Shown: positions 26,422-37,782, numbered from the stretch's first letter. The stretch: DNA of 64,000 nt from Burkholderiales bacterium (GCA_016200895.1 JACQDX010000082.1:60977-124976), one strand, 5' to 3'. The notes: generated from the letters alone by a model not told the origin. Made by a program: numbers and translations.

Positions 26422-27066
26422 TTATCCTGCTGCGCGCTGGCGGCCTGCCATATGTGAGCTGTAGACATCGCCCTTGCTTAACAGTGCCCCTGTCTCGACT
26501 GCGGTAATCCATGCATCGGTGTTGCTGACAGCACCGAAATTGGAATGAAAGACGACACTGAAGGCGCGGTGGATTTCTTCTGCAGTGGCATAACCGGCGG
26601 CATTTTCATAAGGCAGTGAACCTGTTGCGTCACTCAGAGTTTCTACCTGATAGCCCATATGTGCTGCTTCAAGGATGGTACTTGCATTGCAGTTGTGCGT
26701 CATGTAGCCAACGATGCTCAGGGTATTGATCTCATGCTTTTTCAACCAGGTAGCAACATCTGTCCCTGTGAATACGCTGGCCATGTTTTTTTCTATGCTG
26801 TGATCCGCATGACGGCTGGCAACCACTTCATGCAATTCCCAGGTTTTGGAACCACGGGCAAAAATCGGTGATGTTTCTGGCGCAGAATGCTGTACCACCA
26901 ATACAGGGATACCCGCGGCTTTAGCTACGTCCATGGCCCTGCCTATGTTTTGCAGGGATACTTGCGGGTCAGGGTAGCTGATTTGCATATTGCCAGTGAA
27001 GTATTCATTTTGCACGTCAATAACGATCAGGGCGCGTTTTACAGTGGCGTTGGTGGTAGTGGTCAT
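26422..27066 (-). CDS. Cysteine hydrolase of the isochorismatase family
   Basis: 214 residues. The catalytic triad is visible: aspartate in ALIVIDVQNEYF (D17), lysine in SIEKNMASVF and cysteine in GYMTHNCNASTI. Such enzymes hydrolyse amides or related bonds of small molecules (nicotinamide-like or ureide compounds); the substrate is not predictable. A good AAGGA ribosome-binding site precedes the ATG. It is divergent from a GlxA-type regulator, an arrangement common for this pair and suggesting direct control. Confidence 0.88.
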   Translation of the reverse strand: MTTTTNATVKRALIVIDVQNEYFTGNMQISYPDPQVSLQNIGRAMDVAKAAGIPVLVVQHSAPETSPIFARGSKTWELHEVVASRHADHSIEKNMASVFTGTDVATWLKKHEINTLSIVGYMTHNCNASTILEAAHMGYQVETLSDATGSLPYENAAGYATAEEIHRAFSVVFHSNFGAVSNTDAWITAVETGALLSKGDVYSSHMAGRQRAAG

Positions 27067-27203
27067 GGCATTATCCTTCGGTGGCTATGGTTTTAACAGA
27101 ATGTAGTTTTAACAAACAGCAACGCTGTTCATGGACTGTATTCTCAACCATCGCGCCTCTTAATATAAGTGACCCGATTGCCAATATTCGATACAATCAG
27201 GCC

Positions 27204-28202
27204 ATGCAGATATCCGCCCCCACGAATACGATCAATACCGTGAATATTGCCGTGCTGGCCTTTGATGGCATCAGCCCCTTCCATCTGTCCGTTCCTTGCA
27301 TGGTGTTTGGGGAGCATCATGGCGGGCTGGCGATGCCGGTATTTGATCTCAAAGTCTGCCTGGATCAGCCTGCCAGAGCACAGAGTGAAGTGCGTACCAA
27401 TGCCGGTTTCAGCATACGTGTACGACATGGCTTGTCTACCCTGGTCAAGGCAGATATGGTCATCGTGCCATCCTGGCATGATGACCTGCGTCCTGCTCCC
27501 CCTGCGCTATTGAAAGCCTTGCGCCAGGCTCACCAGCGTGGTGCGCGCATCATAGGTTTATGCCTGGGTGCTTTTGTCTTGGCAGAAGCTGGTTTGCTGG
27601 ATCAGCGCAGCGCCACTACCCACTGGGCTTTGTGCAAATCTTTCTCGGAGCGCTATCCACAGATCAGCCTCGATCCGAATGTCTTGTATGTGGATCATGG
27701 TGATGTGATTACCTCGGCGGGTACTGCTGCCGGTATCGATTGTTGCCTGCATGTCTTGCGCACTGAATACGGTGCCGACGTGGCAGCCCATGTCGCCCGG
27801 CGGCTGGTGGTGGCACCACACAGACAGGGCGGACAAGCCCAGTACATAGAGCAACCTGTACCAGCACTGGCAGCGGATGACCGTTTATCCAAAGTGCTGG
27901 AATGGATGCTGGCTCATCTGGCCGAGCCGCAGCAACTGGATCAACTGGCGCAAAGAGCCTTGATGAGCAGACGCAGCTTTACGCGTCACTTCCAGCAGCA
28001 AACCGGCACGACAGTAGGTAAATGGTTATTGAATCAAAGACTGGCACAAGCCCAGCGCCAGCTGGAAACCAGCAAACGTGCCATTGATGATATTGCTGCC
28101 GATACCGGTTTTGGCACAGGATTATTGCTGCGCCGCTACTTTGCCCGCGAATTCAGTATTTCCCCCTCTGCTTACCGGCGTGCTTTTCAGGGGAATGCAT
28201 GA
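27204..28202 (+). CDS. GlxA-type AraC-family transcriptional regulator
   Basis: 332 residues from the ATG at 27204. The N-terminal DJ-1/PfpI-like domain (about 10-190) contains VAVLAFDG-like and IIGLCLGAFVLAEAGLLDQR segments with the cysteine at the nucleophile elbow. The C-terminal AraC helix-turn-helix pair (about 225-325) contains LAQRALMSRRSFTRHFQQQTG and IAADTGFGTGLLLRRYFARE. A longer frame to 27081 begins in non-conserved sequence and overlaps the likely promoter. Predicted regulator of the divergent hydrolase gene. Confidence 0.9.
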   Translation: MQISAPTNTINTVNIAVLAFDGISPFHLSVPCMVFGEHHGGLAMPVFDLKVCLDQPARAQSEVRTNAGFSIRVRHGLSTLVKADMVIVPSWHDDLRPAPPALLKALRQAHQRGARIIGLCLGAFVLAEAGLLDQRSATTHWALCKSFSERYPQISLDPNVLYVDHGDVITSAGTAAGIDCCLHVLRTEYGADVAAHVARRLVVAPHRQGGQAQYIEQPVPALAADDRLSKVLEWMLAHLAEPQQLDQLAQRALMSRRSFTRHFQQQTGTTVGKWLLNQRLAQAQRQLETSKRAIDDIAADTGFGTGLLLRRYFAREFSISPSAYRRAFQGNA

Positions 28203-28353
28203 TTGCTGCACATCATCAATGAATGAACTGGCATTGGAATATGCCTGAAACATCAGCATGAATGGAGCTTAGCCATTAAAATAGCTAGGACTCATTTCAT
28301 AAATAGGAATGAGTTCTATATATATTCCAGCTTACTTAATTTGCGTCTAGACC

Positions 28354-29196
28354 ATGCCCAGCATACTGTCCCTTAGCATTTACCCCATCAAATCCTGCGC
28401 CGGTATCGCGCTGAATGCGGCCACGCTGAATGAAACTGGTCTCAGTTTTGAAGGCATACATGACAGGGAATGGATGCTGGTTAACCCGCAAGGGCAGTTT
28501 TTAACGCAAAGAGAATTTCCAAGGATGGCTTTGATACTGCCAGAAATTCGTAGTGACGGGCTCTATATCCATGCGCCCGGCATGCCCGTCCTTTCGCTGG
28601 ACCCGCAAGAAGATACCTGCATCGCCTCAGTCACTATCTGGGAAGAAAATTTCGCTGCCCTTGATTGTGGCCAGGCCATGGCAGACTGGTTCAGCAAGAC
28701 GCTGGACACACCTTGCCGCCTGGTGCGCAGCACCCCGCAGACGCAACGTTACGCAAGTCAGAAATGGACTGGCGAAAAGCTGGTAGCTACACGTTTTTCC
28801 GATGGCTTCCCAATTTTACTAACTGCATCTGCCTCTTTGGACGATCTCAATCAAAGACTGGGAAAACAGGGTCGCAGTGCGCTGCCCATGAACCGCTTCC
28901 GTCCAAATATCGTGCTGGATGGCATAGAGGCTTTTGAAGAAGACTATGCCGGGAATTTTGAAGTTGGCAGCTTGATACAGTTGCGACCCGTGAAACCCTG
29001 CCCGCGCTGCCCTATGCCTTCGATAGACCAGGAAGCAGGTGAATTCGGACCCGACCCAATGGATATCTTGCAGACTTATCGTGCCAATCCGCTGGTGGAT
29101 GGTGGTATCACTTTTGGCATGAATATCATAGTCGAACAGGGTATAGGACAACTGCTGCGCGTTGGTGATTCCATCAATATGAATATCGCATTTTAA
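28354..29196 (+). CDS. MOSC domain protein with MOSC N-terminal beta-barrel domain
   Basis: 280 residues. MPSILSLSIYPIKSCAGIAL begins the beta-barrel domain. The MOSC domain (about 120-275) contains RFRPNIVLDG and VKPCPRCPMPSIDQEAGE, whose cysteines are the expected molybdenum-cofactor sulfur ligands. Similar to YcbX-type proteins, which act with a ferredoxin-type reductase on N-hydroxylated compounds; the ferredoxin domain of YcbX is missing here. It ends 9 bases before a diguanylate cyclase gene and may be cotranscribed with it. Confidence 0.9.
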   Translation: MPSILSLSIYPIKSCAGIALNAATLNETGLSFEGIHDREWMLVNPQGQFLTQREFPRMALILPEIRSDGLYIHAPGMPVLSLDPQEDTCIASVTIWEENFAALDCGQAMADWFSKTLDTPCRLVRSTPQTQRYASQKWTGEKLVATRFSDGFPILLTASASLDDLNQRLGKQGRSALPMNRFRPNIVLDGIEAFEEDYAGNFEVGSLIQLRPVKPCPRCPMPSIDQEAGEFGPDPMDILQTYRANPLVDGGITFGMNIIVEQGIGQLLRVGDSINMNIAF

Positions 29197-29205
29197 CGAG
29201 CCAAC

Positions 29206-30351
29206 ATGGAAAGCATGATGCCAGCGTCTACCTACATAGAGCCAGATGAAGTTCCATCTGCGTTGCTGGAATTGCAGCATGAAAATCAGACACTGCGTGC
29301 CCGGCTCGACAGCTTGCTTGAACTCGCCCATCGCAATCAAAGCATCATGGCGCGTCACCAGAGTTTCGATTTAAAGATCATCGGTGCCAACAGCTTTCGC
29401 GAACTCATTACGAATATTTTCAGTGCTCTGGCAATCACTTCAGAGCTGGATGTGGTGTCGCTGGTATTGTTCGACAAATTTGGGGATTTACAGCAGATGC
29501 TGTGCGACCTCAAGATCGATTTGAATGAATTCCCGCATCTGATTTTTTTGCGGCATGAAGTTGAGCTCAGCCAGCCAGAAACTGCCCTGCGCAAGCCGCA
29601 ACTAGGTTTATATCAAAGCCTGGCGTATTCATCTTACTTCAGCAGCTTCAATAAAAAACCGGCGAGTATCGCCATCATCCCCATGCGCAGGCAAGGCCGC
29701 CTGATAGGTTGCCTGAATCTGGGCAGCTTCAAGGCCGACCGTTTTCAGCCGAATATGGCGACTGATTTTATTGAGCGCCTGGGCTCCATCATTGCGATCT
29801 GTCTGGAAAACGTCATCAACAATGAGCGCCTGACTTATATAGGCCTGACAGATCCTTTGACCAACGTCAGCAACCGCCGTTATGTAGAACAGCGCATGCT
29901 GGAAGAAATTGCCCGTGCGCGCAGGCAAAGGTACAGCATTGCCTGCATGTATCTGGACATCGATTTCTTCAAGCAGATCAATGACCGTTATGGCCATCAG
30001 GGTGGTGATGATGTGTTGAAGGAAGTCGCAAAACGCATCAAGGACGAATTGCGTCTCAGCGATACCCTGGGCCGTTTTGGTGGTGAAGAATTTGTGGTGG
30101 TGCTGGTCAACACCAATTTGCATGATGCGATACAGGTGGCAGAGCGTATACGCAAAAGCATCGCTGGCCAGGATTTTGTACTGAGTGAGGCTGGCACTTG
30201 CCAGGCGACGATATCCATAGGCTTGACGACTATCGATGAAAATACCAATTACGACGATGCCAGCAGCATTGCCCGCGATCTGGTATTACGTGCCGACCGG
30301 GCTTTATATCAGGCAAAAAATGGCGGACGCAATCAGGTCCGTTGTTTTTAG
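29206..30351 (+). CDS. Diguanylate cyclase with DUF484/GAF-like sensory domain
   Basis: 381 residues, no membrane helix. An N-terminal coiled segment (LLELQHENQTLRARLDSLLEL) leads into a GAF-like domain (about 55-195), as in DUF484 proteins. The GGDEF domain (about 205-380) carries DPLTNVSNRRYVEQRM, DIDFFKQINDRYGHQGGDD and FGGEEF. RLSD five residues ahead is an RxxD inhibitory site. Predicted soluble, catalytically active cyclase controlled by a small ligand. It starts 9 bases after the MOSC gene. Confidence 0.93.
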   Translation: MESMMPASTYIEPDEVPSALLELQHENQTLRARLDSLLELAHRNQSIMARHQSFDLKIIGANSFRELITNIFSALAITSELDVVSLVLFDKFGDLQQMLCDLKIDLNEFPHLIFLRHEVELSQPETALRKPQLGLYQSLAYSSYFSSFNKKPASIAIIPMRRQGRLIGCLNLGSFKADRFQPNMATDFIERLGSIIAICLENVINNERLTYIGLTDPLTNVSNRRYVEQRMLEEIARARRQRYSIACMYLDIDFFKQINDRYGHQGGDDVLKEVAKRIKDELRLSDTLGRFGGEEFVVVLVNTNLHDAIQVAERIRKSIAGQDFVLSEAGTCQATISIGLTTIDENTNYDDASSIARDLVLRADRALYQAKNGGRNQVRCF

Positions 30352-30358
30352 GCTGGAC

Positions 30359-30646
<288 letters not shown>

Positions 30647-30651
30647 TCAAT

Positions 30652-30690
30652 CAATACATAAGCACAATACATAAGCACAATACATAAGCA
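30652..30690. repeat. Tandem repeat, three 13-bp units
   Basis: CAATACATAAGCA repeated exactly three times (30652, 30665, 30678) between yfhL and coaD, upstream of the yfhL start. Confidence 0.95.
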
Positions 30691-30709
30691 GCACCTACTT
30701 ATATTTACT

Positions 30710-31958
<1,249 letters not shown>

Positions 31959-32065
31959 TGCATGCTTGCTACGGCTAAATCTGTTTATCTTGCGCTGTCT
32001 GTTAAAATGGCAGCATTCTAATATCAGGGCTGGCTTATTTGCCGCCCGCACTCCCAAATATCCCG

Positions 32066-33193
32066 ATGTTTAGTTTTTTCAAAAAGAAGCCCAAAGAAGA
32101 GGTGCCAGTTGTTGTGGCTGAGCCTGCGCCAGTTGTTCCAGTTGTCACTGCGCCAGCCAGCCCTGCATCTGTTGTTGCTACGCCCGCTGTTGTTGCTACA
32201 CCCACTATCGTTACTGCGCCAGTGGCTGAAGTTACGCCAGCACAAGCGCCAGTATTGGCAGAAGTTGCAGCCCCTCAAGCACCAGAACCCGAGCAAAAAC
32301 GCTCGTGGTTAAGTCGCCTGAAAGCCGGGCTGGCCAAAACTTCCTCGAATCTTACCACCCTCTTCATCGGTGCCCGCATTGATGATGATTTGTATGAAGA
32401 GCTGGAAGCTGCCCTGTTGACCTCGGATGCCGGTGTAGAAGCTACCCAATTCTTGCTGGATGGATTAAAGAAAAAGGTCAAGGAAGACAAGTTGACGGAT
32501 GCAGAGCAAGTCAAAGCAGCACTAAAAGTCTTGCTGCTGGAACTGTTGACGCCTTTGCAAAAACCGTTGGAACTGGGTCGTTATCAACCCATGGTCATGA
32601 TGATCACGGGCGTGAATGGTGCAGGCAAGACCACCACCATAGGCAAGCTGGCCAAGCATATGCAAACCCACCAACAATCTGTTTTGCTGGCAGCGGGTGA
32701 CACCTTCCGCGCAGCAGCGCGTGAGCAATTGACGATCTGGGGTGAGCGTAATAATGTCACGGTTATCTCGCAAGAATCCGGTGACCCAGCTGCTGTGGCC
32801 TTTGATGCAGTGGCTTCTGCCCGCGCCCGTGGTACCGATGTCGTGATGGTAGATACTGCTGGCCGCCTGCCTACCCAGTTGCATTTGATGGAAGAACTCA
32901 AAAAGATCAAACGCGTTATTGCCAAAGGCATGGATGGAGCACCGCAAGAAGTATTGCTCATCATTGACGGTAACACTGGCCAGAATGCCCTGGCCCAGGT
33001 CAAAGCCTTTGATGATGCCTTGCAACTCACAGGTCTGGTCATCACCAAGCTGGATGGCACAGCCAAAGGTGGCGTGCTGGCAGCAATTGCCAAAAACCGC
33101 CCTGTGCCTGTGTATTTCATAGGCATAGGCGAGCAGATTGAAGACCTGCAACCATTTAATGCCCAGGAATTTGTTGACGCCCTGCTCAGCTAA
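32066..33193 (+). CDS. ftsY: Signal recognition particle receptor FtsY
   Basis: 375 residues from MFSFFKKKPKEE at 32066. The first 90 residues are a Pro/Ala/Val-rich linker ending in EPEQKRSWLSRLKAGLAKT. The N domain follows, then the SRP GTPase domain with GVNGAGKTTTIGKLAKHM, DTFRAAAREQL, DTAGRLPTQ and TKLDGTAKGG. It docks ribosome-SRP complexes at the membrane for cotranslational insertion. First gene of ftsY-ftsE-ftsX, as in E. coli. Confidence 0.97.
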   Translation: MFSFFKKKPKEEVPVVVAEPAPVVPVVTAPASPASVVATPAVVATPTIVTAPVAEVTPAQAPVLAEVAAPQAPEPEQKRSWLSRLKAGLAKTSSNLTTLFIGARIDDDLYEELEAALLTSDAGVEATQFLLDGLKKKVKEDKLTDAEQVKAALKVLLLELLTPLQKPLELGRYQPMVMMITGVNGAGKTTTIGKLAKHMQTHQQSVLLAAGDTFRAAAREQLTIWGERNNVTVISQESGDPAAVAFDAVASARARGTDVVMVDTAGRLPTQLHLMEELKKIKRVIAKGMDGAPQEVLLIIDGNTGQNALAQVKAFDDALQLTGLVITKLDGTAKGGVLAAIAKNRPVPVYFIGIGEQIEDLQPFNAQEFVDALLS

Positions 33194-33293
33194 TTCAGCT
33201 AAATGTGCTCAGTTGAATTGACTCAGTGAATGCAGGCTAGGCACAAGTGTAGTTTTGGCCCATGATGAAGCTCAAAAAAGACCATACGCGACC

Positions 33294-33968
33294 ATGATTG
33301 AATTTGAACACGTCAGCAAACAATATTCGCAAGATGTCTATGCGCTCAAAGATGTTTCCTTGTCGATTGCCGCCGGTGAACTGATCTTCCTGGCTGGCCC
33401 CTCAGGCGCAGGCAAATCCACCTTGCTGAAGATGATCGCCGGTATAGAAAAGCCGACAGCGGGTAAGGTCAAAGTGAATGGCCAGGATATAGGCAAACTA
33501 AAAACCAGCAGCCTGCCTTATTTGCGCCGCAAGCTGGGCCTGATTTTGCAAGATCAAAAACTATTGACTGACCGCCATGTGCTGGCCAATGTCATGCTGC
33601 CCATCATCGTTACCGGTTCTTCTCATAGCGAAGCCGAGACTCGCGCCCGCATTGCGCTGGAAAAAGTTGGCTTGCCTGATAAAGCGTATTCCCTGCCGCT
33701 GGCTTTATCCGGCGGTGAGCAACAGCGTGTGGCGATTGCCCGTGCCATCGTCAACCGGCCACAGATTATCCTGGCGGACGAACCCACTGGCTTTCTCGAT
33801 CGCGATTATGCCAACAAGGTATTAGGTGCGCTCAAGGCTTTCCAGAGCGCGGGGGTCACCTGCATTATCTCCAGCCATGATGAACAATTTCTCGATCAGG
33901 CCAGCCGCGTGATTTATCTCAGTCAGGGCCAGGTAGTCAGTACCTGGAAATCCTCGCTCGCCGCCTGA
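33294..33968 (+). CDS. ftsE: Cell division ATP-binding protein FtsE
   Basis: 224 residues from the ATG at 33294. Walker [17 protein letters not shown], signature [19 protein letters not shown], Walker B ILADEPTG. With FtsX it forms an ABC-type complex at the divisome that activates peptidoglycan hydrolases. A frame open to 33255 has no conserved sequence. It lies 100 bases after ftsY and 31 bases before ftsX. Confidence 0.96.
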   Translation: MIEFEHVSKQYSQDVYALKDVSLSIAAGELIFLAGPSGAGKSTLLKMIAGIEKPTAGKVKVNGQDIGKLKTSSLPYLRRKLGLILQDQKLLTDRHVLANVMLPIIVTGSSHSEAETRARIALEKVGLPDKAYSLPLALSGGEQQRVAIARAIVNRPQIILADEPTGFLDRDYANKVLGALKAFQSAGVTCIISSHDEQFLDQASRVIYLSQGQVVSTWKSSLAA

Positions 33969-33999
33969 TCCTGCATGACAGAATAATAAGGATGAATTC

Positions 34000-34914
34000 A
34001 TGACCAACTGGTTCCGTCAGCATTTGTTTGCCATCAAGAGTGCGTTTGCCCATTTGCGCGGCAGCCCTGGCAATTTCTTGTTCAATGTATTGGTCGTCGC
34101 GATTGCGCTGGCCTTGCCGATTGCTGGCCTGACTTTAATAGAAAATATACGCCCGATTTCTTCGCAATTATCGATAGAGCCTGAAATCAGTATTTTCGTC
34201 AGCCCGGACACACCAAGGGCAACTGCTACTGCCTTGTCGATACCCTTGAAGAAATTGCTGAAAGAGAAAAACATCACGGCAAACTTAAGCTTCATCCCCA
34301 AAGACAAGGCACTCGCCAGCCTTGAGCAATCATCCAATCTGGCCGAAGTCTTATCCACCCTGGGCGGTAACCCTCTGCCGGACGCTTATATATTGTCTAT
34401 GTCGAATAATGATGCGGGCAAAATAGAAACGCTGGTGGAAGAAATCAAACAAATGCAGGATGTAGATGTCGTGCAGCTTGATTCTGCCTGGGTCAAACGT
34501 TTGGCGGCATTGGTACAAATCATGCAGCTCGGTTTGTTGTTCCTGGCTGCAACTCTGGGCGTGGTAGTGATTGTTGTGGTATTTAATGCCACTCGCCTGC
34601 AAGTTATTTCACACCGGGCAGAAATTGCCGTGTCGCGCCTGCTGGGTGCCACCAATAGCTTTATCCACAAACCTTATTACTATACCGGCGCTTTACTGGG
34701 TTTATTGGCGGGTGGCTTGGCACTTTGCCTGATCGCTGCATCACTGCAACCTTTGAATAAGGCCATCGCAGAATTTGCTAAATTATATGCTTCAGAATTC
34801 CACCTGGCTCCGTTGGGTATCGTACAGAGCGCTATCCTATTGGCTGTTAGTATGCTGCTTGGGCTGGTAGGCGTTTTTCTCTCGGTAAGAAGACAGTTGG
34901 CACGCGCCAGTTAG
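34000..34914 (+). CDS. ftsX: Cell division protein FtsX
   Basis: 304 residues. A first hydrophobic helix at about 25-47 is followed by a periplasmic domain (about 50-165). Three further helices (about 170-195, 225-250 and 268-290) follow, the last sequence being LLAVSMLLGLVGVFLSVRRQL. This is the FtsX permease-like topology. Partner of FtsE; transmits ATP hydrolysis to periplasmic amidase activators. Confidence 0.95.
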   Translation: MTNWFRQHLFAIKSAFAHLRGSPGNFLFNVLVVAIALALPIAGLTLIENIRPISSQLSIEPEISIFVSPDTPRATATALSIPLKKLLKEKNITANLSFIPKDKALASLEQSSNLAEVLSTLGGNPLPDAYILSMSNNDAGKIETLVEEIKQMQDVDVVQLDSAWVKRLAALVQIMQLGLLFLAATLGVVVIVVVFNATRLQVISHRAEIAVSRLLGATNSFIHKPYYYTGALLGLLAGGLALCLIAASLQPLNKAIAEFAKLYASEFHLAPLGIVQSAILLAVSMLLGLVGVFLSVRRQLARAS

Positions 34915-34967
34915 ATTTTTGAGGCTCTTCCAAAATAATTCTGGCTCTGTTTCGTCTACATGGTGTT

Positions 34968-34997
34968 GGCAGTGCTTATAAAACACTGCCTTCTTCT
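34968..34997 (+). terminator. Possible terminator after ftsX
   Basis: Hairpin GGCAGTG (34968-34974) with CACTGCC (34984-34990) followed by TTCTTCT; the T-run is weak. Confidence 0.5.
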
Positions 34998-35151
34998 AAG
35001 GCTAAGGAATTTGTCTGAGCATCTTGATTTTGCAACAGCCTCTTACAATTTGCAGCCATAAGATTGCAACTTTCCACCCTGGCCCGTATCTAAGCAATAT
35101 AAATGCCGTAATAAATGCCGCAAATGAGTGCTTGTTTTTCAATAGATTTAT

Positions 35152-35181
35152 TTGATGAAGTTCATAGAATCTGAGTATTAG
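35152..35181 (+). promoter_or_regulatory. Predicted sigma-70-type promoter of rpoH
   Basis: TTGATG (35152-35157), 18-base spacer, TATTAG (35176-35181). The -10 box overlaps the left arm of the CIRCE operator, so HrcA binding would block polymerase. The rest of the 354-base gap between ftsX and rpoH, apart from the ftsX hairpin, shows nothing else I can name. Confidence 0.5.
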
Positions 35182-35204
35182 CACTCTTCTCAAGAGAGTG
35201 CTAA
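35178..35204. promoter_or_regulatory. CIRCE operator (HrcA binding site) upstream of rpoH
   Basis: TTAGCACTC (35178-35186), a 9-base spacer, and GAGTGCTAA (35196-35204): a perfect match to the CIRCE consensus with both 9-nt arms intact. It lies 64 bases before the rpoH ATG. HrcA repressors bind CIRCE and release it upon heat shock, so rpoH is predicted to be HrcA-controlled here. The hrcA gene itself is not in the window. Confidence 0.96.
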
Positions 35205-35268
35205 TATAGGAACTTGATAGCGCCGAAAGGAGTAATTGATACTCTTAAGGCAGCAATAAGGAGGAAAA

Positions 35269-36165
35269 ATGGCAACTACATCGACACAATTGATCCCTGC
35301 AACTGACAGCACAGCACTGGCCTTGGGCTTTAGTGGCACGCTGGGTAATATTGATGCCTATATCTCTGCAGTCAATCGTCTGCCTATGCTCACGCATCAG
35401 GAAGAGATCGACTTTGCAAACAAATTGCGCAATGACAATGACTTGGCTGCTGCGCAGCAACTGGTTATGTCGCATCTGCGTCTGGTAGTGTCCATCGCCC
35501 GTGGTTACCTCGGCTATGGTTTGCCGCACGCTGACTTGATTCAAGAAGGCAATATCGGCCTCATGAAAGCCGTCAAGCGTTTTGACCCTGACCAGGGTGT
35601 GCGTCTGGTGTCTTATGCCATGCACTGGATCAAGGCTGAAATGCATGAGTACATTTTGAAAAACTGGCGCCTGGTCAAAGTGGCAACGACCAAAGCCCAG
35701 CGCAAATTGTTCTTTAACCTGCGCAGCCATAAAGAAGGCCTGGACGCGATGACACCCAAGCAAATTGATGCCCTGGCATCAACGCTGGATGTCAAACGCG
35801 AAGAAGTCATCGAAATGGAAATGCGTTTGTCCGGCCATGATATTGCCCTGGATGCGCCGACGGATGATGACGATGAGAAATTTGCTCCTATCGCTTATCT
35901 GAAAACGGAATCCGACGAGCCTACCCGTGTTCTGGAAACACGCCAGTATGACCGTCTGCAAAGTGAAGGCCTGGAATCTGCCCTGTCCAAGCTGGATGCA
36001 CGTTCACGTCACATCATAGAATCACGCTGGTTGAAAAATGATGATGGCACAGGCTCTACCCTGCACGAGCTGGCTGATGAATACGGTGTTTCTGCCGAAC
36101 GCATACGCCAGATCGAAAGCGCAGCCCTGAAGAAGATGAAGGGCAGCCTCAGCAGTTTTGCTTGA
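35269..36165 (+). CDS. rpoH: RNA polymerase heat-shock sigma factor RpoH (sigma-32)
   Basis: 298 residues. Region 1.2/2.1 contains NRLPMLTHQEEIDFANKLR. Region 2 contains DLIQEGNIGLMKAVKRFDP and VSYAMHWIKAEMHEYILKNW. The RpoH box region is TTKAQRKLFFNLR. Region 4.2 contains LADEYGVSAERIRQIESAAL. A strong AAGGAGG ribosome-binding site precedes the ATG. It is under a CIRCE operator. In E. coli rpoH is regulated mainly at translation and stability; control by HrcA links the two heat-shock circuits. Confidence 0.97.
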   Translation: MATTSTQLIPATDSTALALGFSGTLGNIDAYISAVNRLPMLTHQEEIDFANKLRNDNDLAAAQQLVMSHLRLVVSIARGYLGYGLPHADLIQEGNIGLMKAVKRFDPDQGVRLVSYAMHWIKAEMHEYILKNWRLVKVATTKAQRKLFFNLRSHKEGLDAMTPKQIDALASTLDVKREEVIEMEMRLSGHDIALDAPTDDDDEKFAPIAYLKTESDEPTRVLETRQYDRLQSEGLESALSKLDARSRHIIESRWLKNDDGTGSTLHELADEYGVSAERIRQIESAALKKMKGSLSSFA

Positions 36166-36187
36166 TCAAAACACGCTGTAGCAATGA

Positions 36188-36213
36188 AAAAGGCACTCGC
36201 AAGAGTGCCTTTT
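36188..36213 (+). terminator. Intrinsic terminator after rpoH
   Basis: AGGCACTC (36191-36198), loop GCAA, GAGTGCCT (36203-36210), with flanking A and T runs. Confidence 0.9.
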
Positions 36214-36310
36214 GTTTTGTGCGTTGGCGCTGTTGGCTGGTTTGTTGACGGAATTTTTTTCCAATCCAAAGCGCTATGTTTTGCGCCATCCGCCACATTT
36301 ACGCCTGAAT

Positions 36311-36901
36311 TTACTTGAGCAAGATTTTCAAATCATGCGCAACCGGTTCTGCACCCTGACCATGGCGCAAGAATAAGCGTATGCGTCCCTCAGGATCAAA
36401 TACATAACTGCCGGCAGTATGATCTACGGTATAACTGCCCGGCGTTTTACCTTCCACCTTTTGATAAAACACCTTGAATTCTTTGGCGACCTTGGCCATT
36501 GCCGCCGCATCACCATACAAACCCAGGAAGCGTTTGTCGAAATTGGGGACATAGCTGGCCAACAAAGCCTGGGTATCGCGTTCAGGATCGAGTGTCACGA
36601 ACAGCACTTGCACCTTGTCGGCATCAGGACCAAGCAGTTTCATGACATTGGCCATTTCCACCATGGTGGTCGGGCAAACATCCGGGCATTGGGTATAACC
36701 AAAAAAGATGACAACGGCCTTGCCCTTGAAGTCTGCCAGGGTGCGCGGCTTGCCAGTGTGATCGGTCAAAGCAAAGTCTTTGGCGTAATCCAGACCGGTC
36801 AGATCAGTGTTATTGAATTTTTCCTGCGCCGGATTGCATGCTACCAAAGTCAGCAAGCTCAGCGCCATCAGCATACTGGTCACATGCTTCAGAATTTTCA
36901 T
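36311..36901 (-). CDS. SCO1/SenC family copper chaperone lipoprotein
   Basis: 196 residues. Lipoprotein signal [22 protein letters not shown] with lipobox LVAC (C22). The thioredoxin fold holds the copper site C-P-D-V-C (in [18 protein letters not shown]) and the distal histidine of [11 protein letters not shown]. It helps load copper into the CuA site of cytochrome oxidase subunit II. Its ATG overlaps the cyoE stop (36898-36901). Confidence 0.95.
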   Translation of the reverse strand: MKILKHVTSMLMALSLLTLVACNPAQEKFNNTDLTGLDYAKDFALTDHTGKPRTLADFKGKAVVIFFGYTQCPDVCPTTMVEMANVMKLLGPDADKVQVLFVTLDPERDTQALLASYVPNFDKRFLGLYGDAAAMAKVAKEFKVFYQKVEGKTPGSYTVDHTAGSYVFDPEGRIRLFLRHGQGAEPVAHDLKILLK

Positions 36902-37782
36902 AGTTTGATGTAGTGATCAATCAACAAGGCTGCGAATAGCAGGGACAGGTAAATGATGGAATAGGCAAAAGTCTTGCGTGCCAGTATGTCATCATAATGC
37001 TTGTAAATACGCCATGCATACCAAAGAAAAATCAGGCCGAGGATAATCGCACTGACCAGGTAAATCAGGCCACTCATGTGCACAGCATAAGGCAGCATGC
37101 TGGTGGCAAACAGGGCGATGGTGTACAGCCAGATATGGAAGCGGGTGAATTCCATGCCATGGGTAATCGGTAACATCGGCAGACCAGAGCGCGCATAATC
37201 ATCGCGCCGGTACATGGCCAGCGCCCAGAAATGCGGCGGCGTCCAGATGAAGATGATCAGCACCAGCAACCATGCCTGCATAGGCACATCATTTGCGACA
37301 GCTGCCCAGCCCAGCGCTGGTGGCATCGCACCAGACAAACCACCGATGACGATGTTTTGCGGCGTCGCCGGTTTCAGGATGATGGTGTACACAACTGCAT
37401 AGCCGACAAAGGTAGTGAAGGTCAGCCACATGGTCAGGGGATTGACCATGGTGTACAAGACCCACATGCCCATGCCACCAATGACACCGGAGAAAACCAG
37501 GGTCTGCGGGACGGTGATTTCGCCCTGGGCAGTCGCACGGCGCGCGGTTCTTGCCATGCGTGAATCAATTTCTTTTTCAACCAGGCAATTTACGGCAAAA
37601 GCAGCACCAGCCAGTAGCCAGATACCCACAGTGGCGGCTATAACAACGCGCCAGTCAGGCAAGTCTGGTGTTGCCAGAAACATACCGATAACAGCGCAAA
37701 ATACGGCGAGCTGGGTAACACGGGGCTTGGTCAAAGCCCAGTACTGAGCCAGTCGGTTGGTAGGCAAACTTAAAGTGGTCAT
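36898..37782 (-). CDS. ctaB: Heme O synthase (protoheme IX farnesyltransferase)
   Basis: 294 residues with about nine membrane helices. The prenyltransferase motif is [18 protein letters not shown], and the second aspartate-rich region is [16 protein letters not shown]. It adds a farnesyl group to heme b to give heme O for cytochrome oxidase. Overlaps by 4 bases with both neighbours (COX15 upstream, SCO downstream), so the three are coupled. Confidence 0.96.
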   Translation of the reverse strand: MTTLSLPTNRLAQYWALTKPRVTQLAVFCAVIGMFLATPDLPDWRVVIAATVGIWLLAGAAFAVNCLVEKEIDSRMARTARRATAQGEITVPQTLVFSGVIGGMGMWVLYTMVNPLTMWLTFTTFVGYAVVYTIILKPATPQNIVIGGLSGAMPPALGWAAVANDVPMQAWLLVLIIFIWTPPHFWALAMYRRDDYARSGLPMLPITHGMEFTRFHIWLYTIALFATSMLPYAVHMSGLIYLVSAIILGLIFLWYAWRIYKHYDDILARKTFAYSIIYLSLLFAALLIDHYIKL

